Source: Terriglobia bacterium (GTDB taxonomy: Bacteria > Acidobacteriota > Terriglobia > Terriglobales > Acidobacteriaceae). From it: 64,000 bases of DNA. The position numbers and the translations under genes were made by a program. The DNA lies in contig JAIQEU010000016.1 in NCBI GenBank assembly GCA_020073665.1, forward strand, positions 1-64,000, given 5' to 3'. Numbering within the stretch: position 1 is the first letter of the stretch; the number at the start of each line of letters is the position of its first letter. Below, one piece after another: positions 35,175-44,700 of this stretch. The notes under the pieces are model-generated. The model was not told the origin of the DNA. It did not search any database and was given only the letters and a program-made list of their open reading frames with translations.

Positions 35175-37310
35175 ATGTCTTCCAGGGGTACATTGTTGAT
35201 CTCGCTCCCGAACCGCCTTCCATCCCAGCCCTGCACTTATTCCGGGGCCATTCTTCGCGCGAGTATTTGCGCGGTGGTGGCGCTCGCCTCGGTGCTGTGC
35301 CTGGCCGCTTCCAGCGAGAAGCAGCTGGCGCCGCAGTATAAGAAGTGGCTCAATCACGACGTGGTGTACCTGATCAGCAAGGAGGAGCGGGAGGCTTTCT
35401 TGCTGCTCAAGACCGACGCCGAGCGCGACCAAGCCATCGAGACCTTCTGGGCGGTGCGCAATCCCAACCCGGGCGCGCCTACCAACGAATACAAAGAAGA
35501 GATTTACCGCCGCATCGAATACGCCAACCAGTACTTTGGCGTTCCTGGGCAGGATAGCGGCTGGAATACCGATCGGGGCCGGGTTTACATCACGCTGGGC
35601 GAGCCGCAGCAGAAAGCGCCGTATTACGGCCAGCAGCAGGTGCGGCCCATGGAGATCTGGTTCTATCAGAATACGAATCCGGCGCTGCCGCCATTTTTCT
35701 ATATCATCTTCTACCAACGAGACATTGGCGGCGATTTCAGGCTGTACAGCCCCAATTTCGACGGTCCGGACAAGCTCACCACTTCGAGTTTCACCATCAA
35801 TAACCGGCTGCGGGCCTTCCAGGAGATTGACCGGGCTCTGGGCAGGGAAGTGGCTCGTACTACCCTGAGCCTGGTTCCCAACGAACCGGTTGACATCGAC
35901 CGCGCTACTTCGAGCCTCGAGTCTGACCTGATGCTTTCGGTGTTGAAGAATCTGGCCAACCATCCCCTGACCAAAGAGCAGATTCGGCGCAACCGCGACC
36001 TGCTGGCCAACGTATCGCACCGGTTAGTGCTGGGCGCCGATTATCTCGATCTGCTGACCGCTACCCTGCGCGACCGGGAAGGCACTCCCAACTTGCATTT
36101 CGCGTTGCGGTTCGTGAATCCACAGGATTTTGCGGTACAGAAGTCTGGGGAGCGATTCTCTTATTCAATTGAACTGGTGACCCGGGTTTTCGATAGCAAT
36201 AACCGGCTTCTGTTGCAGCGGGACAACTTTGTAGCGGATTACCTGACGGCGAACCAGATCGAGGACATTAAAGGCAAGAACTTCGGTGTTGAGGGCATGC
36301 TGCCGCTGCCACCGGGCGCCTACCGGTTGAATTTCGAACTGACCAACAAAGTGAACCAGACCGGGTACCGGCTGGAAAAATCGGTGACGGTCGCGGAGCC
36401 TTCGGCGAAGGGCTTATGGGTGTCGGAGATCATTCCGTTTTCCAACGCCGAAGCGCTCCATGGCGCCTCACCGGTCATGCCCTTCGGCATTGCTGGGGTG
36501 AAATTTGATCCGAGACTCGGCGACAGCCTCGTCCTGACCCAGGGCCAGGACATCAAGATCATGTTCCAGATATGGTCGCAGCCGGGCGATCCGGCAAAAA
36601 ACCAGGGGAAGAAGTTCACCGTGGAGTACAGTTACGGCCGCCCGGGTGTTTCCGGCGATGCCAAGGAATTGCAGGACGAAGTCCCGCGGGAGGAGTCTGA
36701 TGCCAATGGCTCTCTGGTCCACGGGACAACCATCCCCACCAAAGATTTATTGCCCGGGAACTACCGATTGATCGTCAAGGTGCTCGACCCAGAAACCCAG
36801 CAGAAGGCGTTCAGTTCCACCAGTTTTCGGATTGCCGACGCCCTAGCTTCGACATCCGAGCCTTGGGACGTGTGGGATGACAAAGGTTCGTTGCCACAGC
36901 AGCAAAGCGCACATGACTACGACCGCGGATGGATCTACCTGCAGCGCGGCGATTCTGCCCAGGCGACGCGCTATTTCGAGCGCGCCTTGCAGGAGTCCGG
37001 CGAGGACGAAAGAGCTCGCGCCGCTCTGGCCCATCTTTACTATACCCAGGCGAAGTATCCGGCGGTGGTGGAGCTCTATTCCCACACCGAGATCGATAAG
37101 TCTACCGAGGACGGCACTTTGCTCGACGTGGCGGACAGCTTTGCCAAGGTGGGTGAGACGCAGAAGGCCATTCACCTGCTGGAAACCGCGCTGGGAGTAA
37201 GGACGCAGAGCGAGCCCGTTTACCTGGCGCTGGCGTCTTATTACGAAAAGTCGGGAGATTCCAGCAAAGCCGCAGAATTGCGAAAGAAGGCCGCCTCAGC
37301 CGACAAGTAG
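35175..37310 (+). CDS. GWxTD-domain protein with C-terminal TPR repeats
   Basis: This 711-residue secreted protein has a membrane segment at about residues 30-46 (VVALASVLCLAAS). The GWxTD domain follows, with KTDAERDQAIETFWAVRNPN, YEYANQYF-like text and the signature GWNTDRGRVYITLGEP at residues 129-144. Two beta-rich domains occupy about 300-560, and TPR repeats follow from about 585. The GWxTD family is common in acidobacteria, secreted, and without assigned activity. It is only 15 bases after the TPR gene, so the two form a transcript. Confidence 0.88.
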   Translation: MSSRGTLLISLPNRLPSQPCTYSGAILRASICAVVALASVLCLAASSEKQLAPQYKKWLNHDVVYLISKEEREAFLLLKTDAERDQAIETFWAVRNPNPGAPTNEYKEEIYRRIEYANQYFGVPGQDSGWNTDRGRVYITLGEPQQKAPYYGQQQVRPMEIWFYQNTNPALPPFFYIIFYQRDIGGDFRLYSPNFDGPDKLTTSSFTINNRLRAFQEIDRALGREVARTTLSLVPNEPVDIDRATSSLESDLMLSVLKNLANHPLTKEQIRRNRDLLANVSHRLVLGADYLDLLTATLRDREGTPNLHFALRFVNPQDFAVQKSGERFSYSIELVTRVFDSNNRLLLQRDNFVADYLTANQIEDIKGKNFGVEGMLPLPPGAYRLNFELTNKVNQTGYRLEKSVTVAEPSAKGLWVSEIIPFSNAEALHGASPVMPFGIAGVKFDPRLGDSLVLTQGQDIKIMFQIWSQPGDPAKNQGKKFTVEYSYGRPGVSGDAKELQDEVPREESDANGSLVHGTTIPTKDLLPGNYRLIVKVLDPETQQKAFSSTSFRIADALASTSEPWDVWDDKGSLPQQQSAHDYDRGWIYLQRGDSAQATRYFERALQESGEDERARAALAHLYYTQAKYPAVVELYSHTEIDKSTEDGTLLDVADSFAKVGETQKAIHLLETALGVRTQSEPVYLALASYYEKSGDSSKAAELRKKAASADK

Positions 37311-37390
37311 TCGTCCCGAGCGTTCCACTGCTGCCGGTGCCCCGTTGTAAACTCTCACTCGGCGCAAACCTGCACCACGGGAGGGCATCC

Positions 37391-38293
37391 ATGAGTTGGG
37401 CGACGAAGCTGGCGAAGCCGTACCGCGTGGAGGACGGCAAGAAGTTTCGGCTGAAAGATTATGATCCCGGCGATACCGGAAGGCTTCGTTCCCGGGAGCA
37501 TGCCGAGGAGCTTCTGGTGAAGGGCGTCGCCACCCTGGCCGAGTTGCAGGACAAGCTCTACGCCCAGGACCGCTGGGCGGTGCTGATCATCTTTCAGGCC
37601 ATGGATGCGGCCGGGAAGGATGGCGCCATCAAGCACGTAATGTCGGGCGTCAATCCGCAGGGTTGCCAGGTTTATTCCTTCAAGACGCCTTCCTCGGAAG
37701 AGCTGAACCACGATTACCTTTGGCGAACCATGCAGAAGGTGCCGGAGCGCGGCCACATCGGCATCTTCAATCGCTCGTATTACGAGGAAGTGCTGGTGGT
37801 CCGGGTACACCCCGAATTGCTGCAGAGCCAGAGAATTCCTCCCGAGCTCTTGACCAAAGACATATGGAACGATCGTTTCGCGGATATCGCGGGGTTCGAA
37901 CGCTACCTGGCACGCAACGGGGTGGTGATTCGGAAGTTCTTTCTCAACCTGTCCAGGAAAGAACAAAAGAAGCGGTTTGTGGATCGGCTGGATCACCCGG
38001 AGAAGAACTGGAAATTTTCCACGGCTGACGTCAAGGAACGTGAATGCTGGGATGACTACATGGCCGCCTACGAAGACATGATCTGCCACACCGCCACCAA
38101 GCACGCTCCCTGGTACGTGGTTCCGGCAGATAACAAATGGTTCACACGCACGGTGGTGTCGGCGGCCATCATCGAAACCTTGGAAGATTTGAACCTGGCA
38201 TATCCGACAGTGGACGATGAAAAGCGGAAGCAGTTGCAGGTAGCCCGAAAGATCCTGGAAGGCAGGAAAGAGACCGGGAAGAAGAACGGCTGA
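37391..38293 (+). CDS. PPK2-family polyphosphate kinase
   Basis: This 300-residue enzyme uses polyphosphate to phosphorylate nucleotides, or the reverse. The Walker A motif is QAMDAAGKDGAIKHVMSGV, the lid and Walker B region is NRSYYEEVLVVRVHPE, and the arginine-rich lid has RKFFLNLSRKEQKKRFVDRL. A start at 37391 is chosen because GGGAGGG precedes it, as MSWATKLAKPYRV. No ppk1 or ppx gene is nearby. PPK2 class I members in this length range prefer nucleoside diphosphates, but the class cannot be read from the sequence with certainty. Confidence 0.9.
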   Translation: MSWATKLAKPYRVEDGKKFRLKDYDPGDTGRLRSREHAEELLVKGVATLAELQDKLYAQDRWAVLIIFQAMDAAGKDGAIKHVMSGVNPQGCQVYSFKTPSSEELNHDYLWRTMQKVPERGHIGIFNRSYYEEVLVVRVHPELLQSQRIPPELLTKDIWNDRFADIAGFERYLARNGVVIRKFFLNLSRKEQKKRFVDRLDHPEKNWKFSTADVKERECWDDYMAAYEDMICHTATKHAPWYVVPADNKWFTRTVVSAAIIETLEDLNLAYPTVDDEKRKQLQVARKILEGRKETGKKNG

Positions 38294-38382
38294 GGCATCC
38301 AGGTGGGCAAGTAGGGTAGAAGAATTCTTCCCCGGATCCCGTCGCACCCGTTACCATATCCATTCCACTTCTTTCCCTGGAG

Positions 38383-41300
38383 ATGAAACAAATGTGTCAC
38401 TTCGAGCAAAGGCTAGGCAGAACCGTGCGGTGGGTATTGTTGGTGGCGTTGTTTACGACGAGTATGGCCTGGGCGCAGACCCAGGCCGGCAAAGACAAGA
38501 AACCGGCAGCGTCGGCACAACCACCGAGTCAGCAAGCGGTCACTTCTGAGCCTAATAGTGAAGACACGGCTTTCAAAGGGATGAAATACCGCCCGATCGG
38601 TCCGTTCCGTGGCGGGCGGTCGCTGACCGCTTCCGGCATCGCCGGCGATCCCAACACCTACTACTTCGGCGCCACCGGCGGCGGGGTGTGGAAGTCAACC
38701 GACGGCGCCCTGACCTGGACTTCGGTTTTCGACAAGGAGGGAACATCCGCGATTGGCAGCCTGGCGGTCGCCGCCTCTGATCCCAACATCGTTTACGTCG
38801 GCACTGGCGAGGGCTGCATTCGCGGCAATGCCTCGCACGGCGACGGCGTCTACAAGACGCTGGACGGCGGCACGACCTGGAAGAACATTGGCCTGCGCGA
38901 CACCCGTGCCATCGGCAAGGTGATCGTGAACCCGCACAACGCCGACAACGTATTCGTGGCAGCGCTTGGGCACCCGTACGGTCCCAACACCGAGCGTGGC
39001 GTGTTCCGCACCACCGACGGCGGCAAAACATGGGAGAAGGTGCTCTACAAAGATGAGAACACGGGCGCAATCGACATTGCGTTCGATCCGCACAACGCCA
39101 ACATCCTGTATGCATCGTTGTGGCAAGTGCGGCGCGAGCCCTGGAAGCTGACCAGCGGCGGTCCGGGCAGCGGCATCTACCGCTCCAACGACGGCGGCAC
39201 CACCTGGAAGCAACTGGAGGACCACGGCTTGCCCAAGGGACCCTACGGCCGCATCGGGGTGGCGGTGGCGGCGAGTTCCGAGCGCGTGTATGCCCTGATT
39301 GAGGCGGCGGAAGGCGGCGTCTACCGCTCCGACGATGACGGCGCAACCTGGCAACTGGTCAACGACAGCCACTCGTTCACGCAGCGTGCATGGTACTACA
39401 TGCATATCGTTGCCGACCCGCAGGACCCCGAAACCGTCTACGTGCTGAACGTGGATGCCTACCGCTCCACCGATGGCGGGCGCACCTTCAACAAGGTGAA
39501 GATCCCGCACGGCGACAATCACGGCCTGTGGATTGATCCCAGGAATCCGCGTCGCATGATCGCGTCGAACGACGGCGGAGTTACCGTGACGCTCGATGGT
39601 GGCAATACCTGGTCGCGGCTGGACAACCAGCCGACGGCACAGTTCTACCATGTCATTACTGACACACGCACCCCCTACTGGGTCTACGGCGCGCAGCAGG
39701 ACTCGAGTACCGTGGGGATCGCCAGCCGCAGCGATGACGGCACCATCGGCCGCGCCGACTGGTACGACGTGGGGGGCGGGGAAGCGGGCTACATTGCGCC
39801 GTATCCGCCGGACCCGAACATCGTTTACGCCGGCGACTATCAGGGCAAGATTACCCGTTTTGACAAACGCACTGGCCAACTCAAGAACGTGTCCGTCCAG
39901 CCGGAGATCAGCGATGGCGGCGGGGCGGCGATTGTGGAGCACCGTTTCCAGTGGACTGCGCCCATCGTGATTTCGCCAAACGATCCCAACACTCTCTACC
40001 ATGCCGGTGAACGCCTGTTTAAGACGACTGACGGCGGCATGCACTGGGAGGCGATCAGTCCGGACCTCACCCGTAATGACAAGAGCAAACAGCAGCCCTC
40101 GGGCGGTCCCATCACCATTGATGACACCGGCACCGAGTACTACGACACAATTTTTGCGGTAGCGGAGTCCCCGGTGGCCAAGGACCAGATATGGGCGGGC
40201 ACCGACGACGGTCTCGTCCACATTACCCGGGATGGCGGCAAGAACTGGTCGAACATCACGCCCAAGGACATGCCGGAGTGGAGCCGCATCAGCCAGATCG
40301 ATGCCTCTCCCCATGATGCCGGCACCGCCTATGTCGCGGTAGAGCGTCACCAGTTCGATGACTTCCGTCCTTACATTTACAAGACCAGTGACTTCGGCAA
40401 GACCTGGACGAAAATCATCAAGGGGATCCCCGACAACACTTTTGTGCGGGCGGTGCGCGAGGATCCCAAGAAGCGCGGCCTGCTCTACGCCGGGACCGAG
40501 ACGGGCGTGTACGTCTCCATGAACGATGGCGCGGATTGGCGCTCGTTGCAACTCAACCTGCCGACCACACCGGTCCACGATTTGGTCATCAAGAACGATG
40601 ACCTGGTGCTGGCGACGCACGGCCGCTCGTTCTGGATTCTTGACGACCTGTCACCACTACGTCAGTACAGTGCCGAGGTGGCTAAGCAGGAGGTTCACCT
40701 CTACGCTCCAGCCACCGCATACCGTATGCACAACCCGAACCAGGACGACGTGCCTGCCAAGCCGGTGCTGGCCGGGCAGAATCCGCCGCCGGGTGCGGTG
40801 ATCTACTACTCCGTAAAGGACGTCCCAAAGGGCGAGCTGGCGCTTGAGATCCTGAATGCCTCGGGCAATGTGCTGCGGAAATATTCCAGCACCAAGATTG
40901 AAGAGCCGGATGAGCCGCTGGATCCCGATGCCAAGAAACCGGATCCGCAGATTAAGCCCGAGCCCGGCCTGAACCGCTTTGTCTGGGACATGCGCACCGA
41001 GGGAGCCAGCCGCGTGCCCGGCTACCATCTGTGGGAATACAACAACGGACGCCTGGGACCGCTGGTAGTGCCGGGCCAGTACCAGGTGCGGCTGACGGTG
41101 GATGGCAAGAGCCAGACCGCACCTTTCGAGGTGAAGCTCGATCCGCGCGTGAGCGTTGCCCAAGCGGACTTGCAGAAACAGTTTGAGCTGCTGGCGCAGA
41201 TTCACGCCGAACTCAGCCGGGTCTACGACGCGGTCAACCAGATCGAGGATGTCCGCGCCCAGATCAGCGGAGTCCAGAAACGGCTGCCCGACAACAAACC

Positions 41301-41655
41301 CGTCCTCACCGCCACTGCTGCCTTCGATCAAAAGCTGCTCGCAGTGCGCGACGAACTGGTGCAGAGGAAGATCACGGCCAACGAAGACTCGCTGCGCTAC
41401 CCGCAGCGGGTTGACAGCAAGCTGGCTTACCTGGCCATGGCGGTCGGAGACGGGACCGATTCGGCCCCGACGGACGGAGACGATCGTCTGTTCGACAAGC
41501 TGAAGAAGCAAGCCGACGAGCTCCTTGGCCGGTGGGCGGATCTCCAGAAAACTGACCTGGCGGCCCTGCAGCAGATGATGGCAGGGCATAGTGTCCCGGC
41601 GATCGTGGTACCGCCGGCGGACGCCGTGGATGCAGGTGGAGGGGAGCCGCACTAG
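38383..41655 (+). CDS. Large secreted Asp-box (BNR/sortilin-type) beta-propeller protein
   Basis: The 1090-residue protein has a signal peptide ending SMAWAQ and then repeats of the form STDGGxTW: GVWKSTDGALTW, GVYKTLDGGTTW, GVFRTTDGGKTW, GIYRSNDGGTTW, GVYRSDDDGATW, LFKTTDGGMHW, and several more, about eleven in total. They build two seven-to-ten-bladed propellers like those in VPS10/sortilin and xyloglucanase-type glycoside hydrolases. The C-terminal 250 residues are helical (SVAQADLQKQFELLAQIHAE). No catalytic signature is visible. The ATG at 38392 is a near alternative start. It is probably a secreted binding or glycoside-processing protein. Confidence 0.85.
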   Translation: MKQMCHFEQRLGRTVRWVLLVALFTTSMAWAQTQAGKDKKPAASAQPPSQQAVTSEPNSEDTAFKGMKYRPIGPFRGGRSLTASGIAGDPNTYYFGATGGGVWKSTDGALTWTSVFDKEGTSAIGSLAVAASDPNIVYVGTGEGCIRGNASHGDGVYKTLDGGTTWKNIGLRDTRAIGKVIVNPHNADNVFVAALGHPYGPNTERGVFRTTDGGKTWEKVLYKDENTGAIDIAFDPHNANILYASLWQVRREPWKLTSGGPGSGIYRSNDGGTTWKQLEDHGLPKGPYGRIGVAVAASSERVYALIEAAEGGVYRSDDDGATWQLVNDSHSFTQRAWYYMHIVADPQDPETVYVLNVDAYRSTDGGRTFNKVKIPHGDNHGLWIDPRNPRRMIASNDGGVTVTLDGGNTWSRLDNQPTAQFYHVITDTRTPYWVYGAQQDSSTVGIASRSDDGTIGRADWYDVGGGEAGYIAPYPPDPNIVYAGDYQGKITRFDKRTGQLKNVSVQPEISDGGGAAIVEHRFQWTAPIVISPNDPNTLYHAGERLFKTTDGGMHWEAISPDLTRNDKSKQQPSGGPITIDDTGTEYYDTIFAVAESPVAKDQIWAGTDDGLVHITRDGGKNWSNITPKDMPEWSRISQIDASPHDAGTAYVAVERHQFDDFRPYIYKTSDFGKTWTKIIKGIPDNTFVRAVREDPKKRGLLYAGTETGVYVSMNDGADWRSLQLNLPTTPVHDLVIKNDDLVLATHGRSFWILDDLSPLRQYSAEVAKQEVHLYAPATAYRMHNPNQDDVPAKPVLAGQNPPPGAVIYYSVKDVPKGELALEILNASGNVLRKYSSTKIEEPDEPLDPDAKKPDPQIKPEPGLNRFVWDMRTEGASRVPGYHLWEYNNGRLGPLVVPGQYQVRLTVDGKSQTAPFEVKLDPRVSVAQADLQKQFELLAQIHAELSRVYDAVNQIEDVRAQISGVQKRLPDNKPVLTATAAFDQKLLAVRDELVQRKITANEDSLRYPQRVDSKLAYLAMAVGDGTDSAPTDGDDRLFDKLKKQADELLGRWADLQKTDLAALQQMMAGHSVPAIVVPPADAVDAGGGEPH

Positions 41656-41670
41656 CCTCGCCTTTCCACG

Positions 41671-41743
41671 GTCATCCTGAGCGCAGCGAGGGACCCGGGT
41701 GCTTGTCGGCAGCAGTTGCACCGCCGGCAAGCACCCAGGTCCC
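41671..41743. repeat. GTCATCCTGAGCG-type intergenic repeat with a long hairpin
   Basis: The segment begins GTCATCCTGAGCGCAGCGAG and contains a long hairpin: about 21 bases (41690-41710) pairing with 41723-41743 with a few mismatches over a 12-base loop. It resembles the terminal-repeat element at 53598-53704 at its left end. It lies just after the propeller gene and could also act as its terminator. Confidence 0.65.
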
Positions 41744-41906
41744 TACCCTTCGGGTCGGGTGTAACAACCCAGGGTGTCAGCACTCTGGTGTAGGACTCGC
41801 TGGACGGTGGGCACGCTTTCTGCGGGTTTAGATGATAAAATCCAGCCTTCCTTGAAGTTAGAACCAGCCGGCAGGGGTGTTCCGGCATCTAACCAGCGGT
41901 ATACGT

Positions 41907-42245
41907 GTGAAAATCAGTCACCGAGATACGGGGCGCGCGAAGTGGCTAGGTTATGCCTGCGTTGCCGTACTGTTGTTGGCCAGTACCGCACAGGCCGTGC
42001 ACCTCTGCGGGTTTGCGTTGCCTGACACCAGTGGCGCGTCTCGGTTTTCTTCGACTTCGTCGTCGCCCTCCAGCGGCACTCTGTGCATGACCTGCCTGAT
42101 GGCCCAGTCGGCGACCACACTGGCGTTCTTCATCGTGTTCTTTCCCGCCCTGCGGCGGAGAATTCCAGTGTGGGCCGCGCAATGCACGCCTCGGCCGTTT
42201 CTGCCATCTTTCCAATTGTGCGTTCGCCCTCCACCGGCTTACTGA
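41907..42245 (+). CDS. Small membrane/secreted protein with CxxC, in the metal uptake cluster
   Basis: A GTG start at 41907 gives MKISHRDTGRAKWLGYACVA followed by VLLLASTAQAVHLCGFALPD, a clear signal peptide or anchor. The rest of about 110 residues is short, with a CMTC motif (residues about 60-63) and a second hydrophobic segment (TTLAFFIVFFPALRRRI). The HLCGF...CMTC pattern resembles DUF2946-like proteins often found next to copper or zinc genes. It lies about 100 bases upstream of the porin gene. A start at 41877 is an alternative. The function is unknown, with a role in metal binding likely from context. Confidence 0.55.
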   Translation: MKISHRDTGRAKWLGYACVAVLLLASTAQAVHLCGFALPDTSGASRFSSTSSSPSSGTLCMTCLMAQSATTLAFFIVFFPALRRRIPVWAAQCTPRPFLPSFQLCVRPPPAY

Positions 42246-42315
42246 CCATCCTGCTCGTCATTAATCACCGCGTGTAAGCCGTTTTCGAGCCCATAGCAGC
42301 TCGAGCAGTGAAATG

Positions 42316-42340
42316 CACCTGCAATCTCTGCAGGTGGAGG
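42316..42340 (+). promoter_or_regulatory. Hairpin directly ahead of the porin ribosome binding site
   Basis: CACCTGCA (42316-42323) pairs perfectly with TGCAGGTG (42329-42336) over a 5-base loop, and the last G of the stem starts the GGAGG site (42336-42340). The stem sits against the ribosome binding site of the gene at 42345 and could modulate its translation. Confidence 0.45.
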
Positions 42341-42344
42341 ACCG

Positions 42345-43661
42345 ATGACAATGAGGAATTCGTTTCTGCCATTTTGCATGACGATTTTGTTCGGGTTGCC
42401 GCTGTGTGCCCAGCAGGCTGGCACTGTGCCCGCGGCCAATGACCAGAACGCTGCCATGGAGCAGCACATCCGGGACCTGGAGGACCGCATCATCGCACTG
42501 GAAGGCCAGGTACGCATGTTGAAGAGCAGCGCCACCGCGGCGCCGGCCGCGGAAGCCGCAGCTGCATCGGCTGCACCATCGGCGGCGCCGCCGGCCCCTG
42601 CCCCTGCGGAGGCGCTAGCCTCGCAGGCAACCGGCACTCAGGCCCAAGTCTACGGAGGCGCCGGTGGTTCCGCGGCCAAAGCTTTGAACCCGGACATCAG
42701 CGTGATTGGCGACTTCATCGGCGCAGTGGGAGGAAATTCGCCCCCGCCCCTGGCGACGTTGCAGCCTTTCCCGTCGCTGCAGATGCACGAGTCCGAAATC
42801 GGCCTGCAGGCTATCATTGACCCCTATTCTCGCGGCGACTTCTTTATCTCGTTCGGCGAGGAGGGCGTGAACCTGGAAGAGGGCTACATCACCTTTACCG
42901 CGCTGCCAGCGAGCTTCGTGGGGAAAGTTGGAAAGATGCGCTCGGCTTTCGGCAAGGTCAACATGATGCACAACCACGTGTTGCCCTGGATTGACCGGCC
43001 GCTGGTCACCACTAACCTGGTGGGCGGCGAGGACGGCATCGATGACGCCGGAGTCTCCATTGAACGTATCCTGCCCGCGCCTAAAGGTATCTTTCTAGAG
43101 GCCACCGGACAGCTGTTTCGCGGCGACTCGGGGGATGTGTTCAAGGCATTCCAGAAGAACGATGTCAGCACGGTGGACCACCTGCGCGCCTACAAGGACA
43201 TCACCGAATCCACCAACCTCGATCTCGGGCTCTCCTACTCGCGCGGGAATAACGATTTCGGTCCCAACTTCATCACCAACCTCTACGGGGTCGATGCCAC
43301 GCTGCGCTGGAAGCCGTTGCGGCGCTCCATCTACCATTCGTTTGTGGCCCGCAGCGAGTTCGTCTGGAGCCAGCGTCAACAGCTTCCTGTGGAGCAACGC
43401 GGCTTCGGCTACTATGCTTCCGCGGATTACCAGTTAGGACGCCGCTGGTTCCTCGGCGGCCGTTACGACTCCTCAGACCGCAGCCGGTACGCCAACCTGA
43501 CGGACAAGGGCGGCTCGCTGGTGCTCACCTACTGGCCTAGCGAGTTCGCCCAGATCCGCGGCCAGTACGAATTCACCAAGTACGCCGAAGGCCTTAACAG
43601 CAATCAATTGTTAATGCAGGTTATTTTTTCGTTAGGGGCGCACGGAGCCCATCCTTTCTAG
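42345..43661 (+). CDS. Outer-membrane porin-like protein of the metal uptake cluster
   Basis: This 438-residue protein has a signal peptide ending PLCAQ. A short coiled coil follows (AAMEQHIRDLEDRIIALEGQ), typical of trimeric porins, then an Ala/Pro-rich linker. The beta-barrel follows with many alternating strands (GDFFISFGEEGVNLEEGYIT, ADYQLGRRWFLGGRYDSSDR), ending VIFSLGAHGAHPF. Coiled-coil-first porins anchor to peptidoglycan. The gene stands directly before the metal-binding protein gene, 9 bases apart, so it most likely lets metal or its complex cross the outer membrane. Confidence 0.78.
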   Translation: MTMRNSFLPFCMTILFGLPLCAQQAGTVPAANDQNAAMEQHIRDLEDRIIALEGQVRMLKSSATAAPAAEAAAASAAPSAAPPAPAPAEALASQATGTQAQVYGGAGGSAAKALNPDISVIGDFIGAVGGNSPPPLATLQPFPSLQMHESEIGLQAIIDPYSRGDFFISFGEEGVNLEEGYITFTALPASFVGKVGKMRSAFGKVNMMHNHVLPWIDRPLVTTNLVGGEDGIDDAGVSIERILPAPKGIFLEATGQLFRGDSGDVFKAFQKNDVSTVDHLRAYKDITESTNLDLGLSYSRGNNDFGPNFITNLYGVDATLRWKPLRRSIYHSFVARSEFVWSQRQQLPVEQRGFGYYASADYQLGRRWFLGGRYDSSDRSRYANLTDKGGSLVLTYWPSEFAQIRGQYEFTKYAEGLNSNQLLMQVIFSLGAHGAHPF

Positions 43662-43670
43662 GAGAATGGA

Positions 43671-44609
43671 ATGACGAGCATGCGAACTAACCCTGGCTTC
43701 GTGGTTGCACTTGCCATCACCCTCGCGCTGGTGGGAATTTTCCTCCCCGCGCCGGCGCAGGCGAAGAAGCTCAACATTGTGACCGCTACCACCGATATGG
43801 CGGCCCTCACGCAGGAAGTGGGCGGCGACAAAGTGAGCGTCGAATCGATCGCCAAGGGCTATCAGGACCCGCACTTTGTCGAGGCCAAGCCCAGTTTCCT
43901 GCTGAAACTGCGCCAGGCCGACCTGTTAGTAGTGGTCGGATTGCAACTGGAGATCGGATGGTTGCCGCCGCTGATCACCCAGAGCGGCAATCCCCGCATC
44001 CAGGTCGGTGCCAATGGCTATCTCGATGCTTCACAGTTTGCGGAAATCCTCGACATCCCTACTGGCACGGTTACGCGGGCCATGGGTGACGTCCACCCGC
44101 TGGGCAACCCGCACTACTGGCTCGATCCTGACAACGGACGGCGCATCGCGAAGGGCATCGCCGGGAAACTCGGGGAACTGGATCCCGAGGATGCCGGCTA
44201 TTTCCAGCAGCGCTACCAGGATTTTGACAAGCGCCTGGCTGCCGCCGAACAGAAGTGGGACGCCGATATGAAACCGTATCGCGGGCGCAAGGTCGTGACC
44301 TATCACAATTCCTTTCCCAATTTCGCCAAGCATTATGGGTTGAATGTGATTGGCTATGTCGAGCCCCGTCCCGGCATTCCGCCAACCCCCAGCCACACCA
44401 TCGAACTGATCGGGTTGATGAAGCGAGAGAACTGCAAGGTAATCCTGGTGGAACCGTATTTTGACCTAAAGACCCCTAACTCAATCGCGCGAGATACCGG
44501 GGGCACGGTCGTACAGTATTTACCTTCGGTGGGCGGCCAAAAGGATGTAACCGACTATTTCAAGCTGTTTGATTACGACATCGGTCTGCTGATGAAAGCG
44601 TTGCAGTAG
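43671..44609 (+). CDS. Metal ABC transporter substrate-binding protein (ZnuA/cluster A-I family)
   Basis: This 312-residue periplasmic protein has a signal peptide ending PAPAQA and the two-lobe fold. Metal ligands visible are His68 (GYQDPHFVEAKP), His142/His148 (GDVHPLGNPHYWLDP) and His212 (TYHNSFPNF), with an acidic fourth ligand expected in the C-terminal lobe. The His-rich loop typical of many ZnuA proteins is absent, so zinc or manganese are both possible. It ends about 90 bases before the permease gene, with an inverted repeat between them. Confidence 0.88.
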   Translation: MTSMRTNPGFVVALAITLALVGIFLPAPAQAKKLNIVTATTDMAALTQEVGGDKVSVESIAKGYQDPHFVEAKPSFLLKLRQADLLVVVGLQLEIGWLPPLITQSGNPRIQVGANGYLDASQFAEILDIPTGTVTRAMGDVHPLGNPHYWLDPDNGRRIAKGIAGKLGELDPEDAGYFQQRYQDFDKRLAAAEQKWDADMKPYRGRKVVTYHNSFPNFAKHYGLNVIGYVEPRPGIPPTPSHTIELIGLMKRENCKVILVEPYFDLKTPNSIARDTGGTVVQYLPSVGGQKDVTDYFKLFDYDIGLLMKALQ

Positions 44610-44610
44610 C

Positions 44611-44689
44611 AGTCGTCAGTCGTCCGTCATCAGTCGTCAGGAAAAGCTGCAAAACGCGCGGGTTGCTGACCACGGACGACGGAAGACTA
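44611..44689. repeat. AGTCGTC-class repeat inside the metal uptake operon
   Basis: The left part (44611-44640) repeats AGTCGTCAGTCGTCCGTCAT-type units. The right part (44667-44689) is their imperfect reverse complement (CTGACCACGGACGACGGAAG). The result is a hairpin between the binding-protein and permease genes, in the same position as the repeat between nuoH and nuoJ. Confidence 0.6.
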
Positions 44690-44700
44690 TAAGGAGAAAC

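Noticed and set aside
38695-40620. A 641-residue minus-strand frame opposite the Asp-box propeller gene
   Set aside because: It arises from the repeated DGG-type codons of the propeller read backwards. It has no independent motif.
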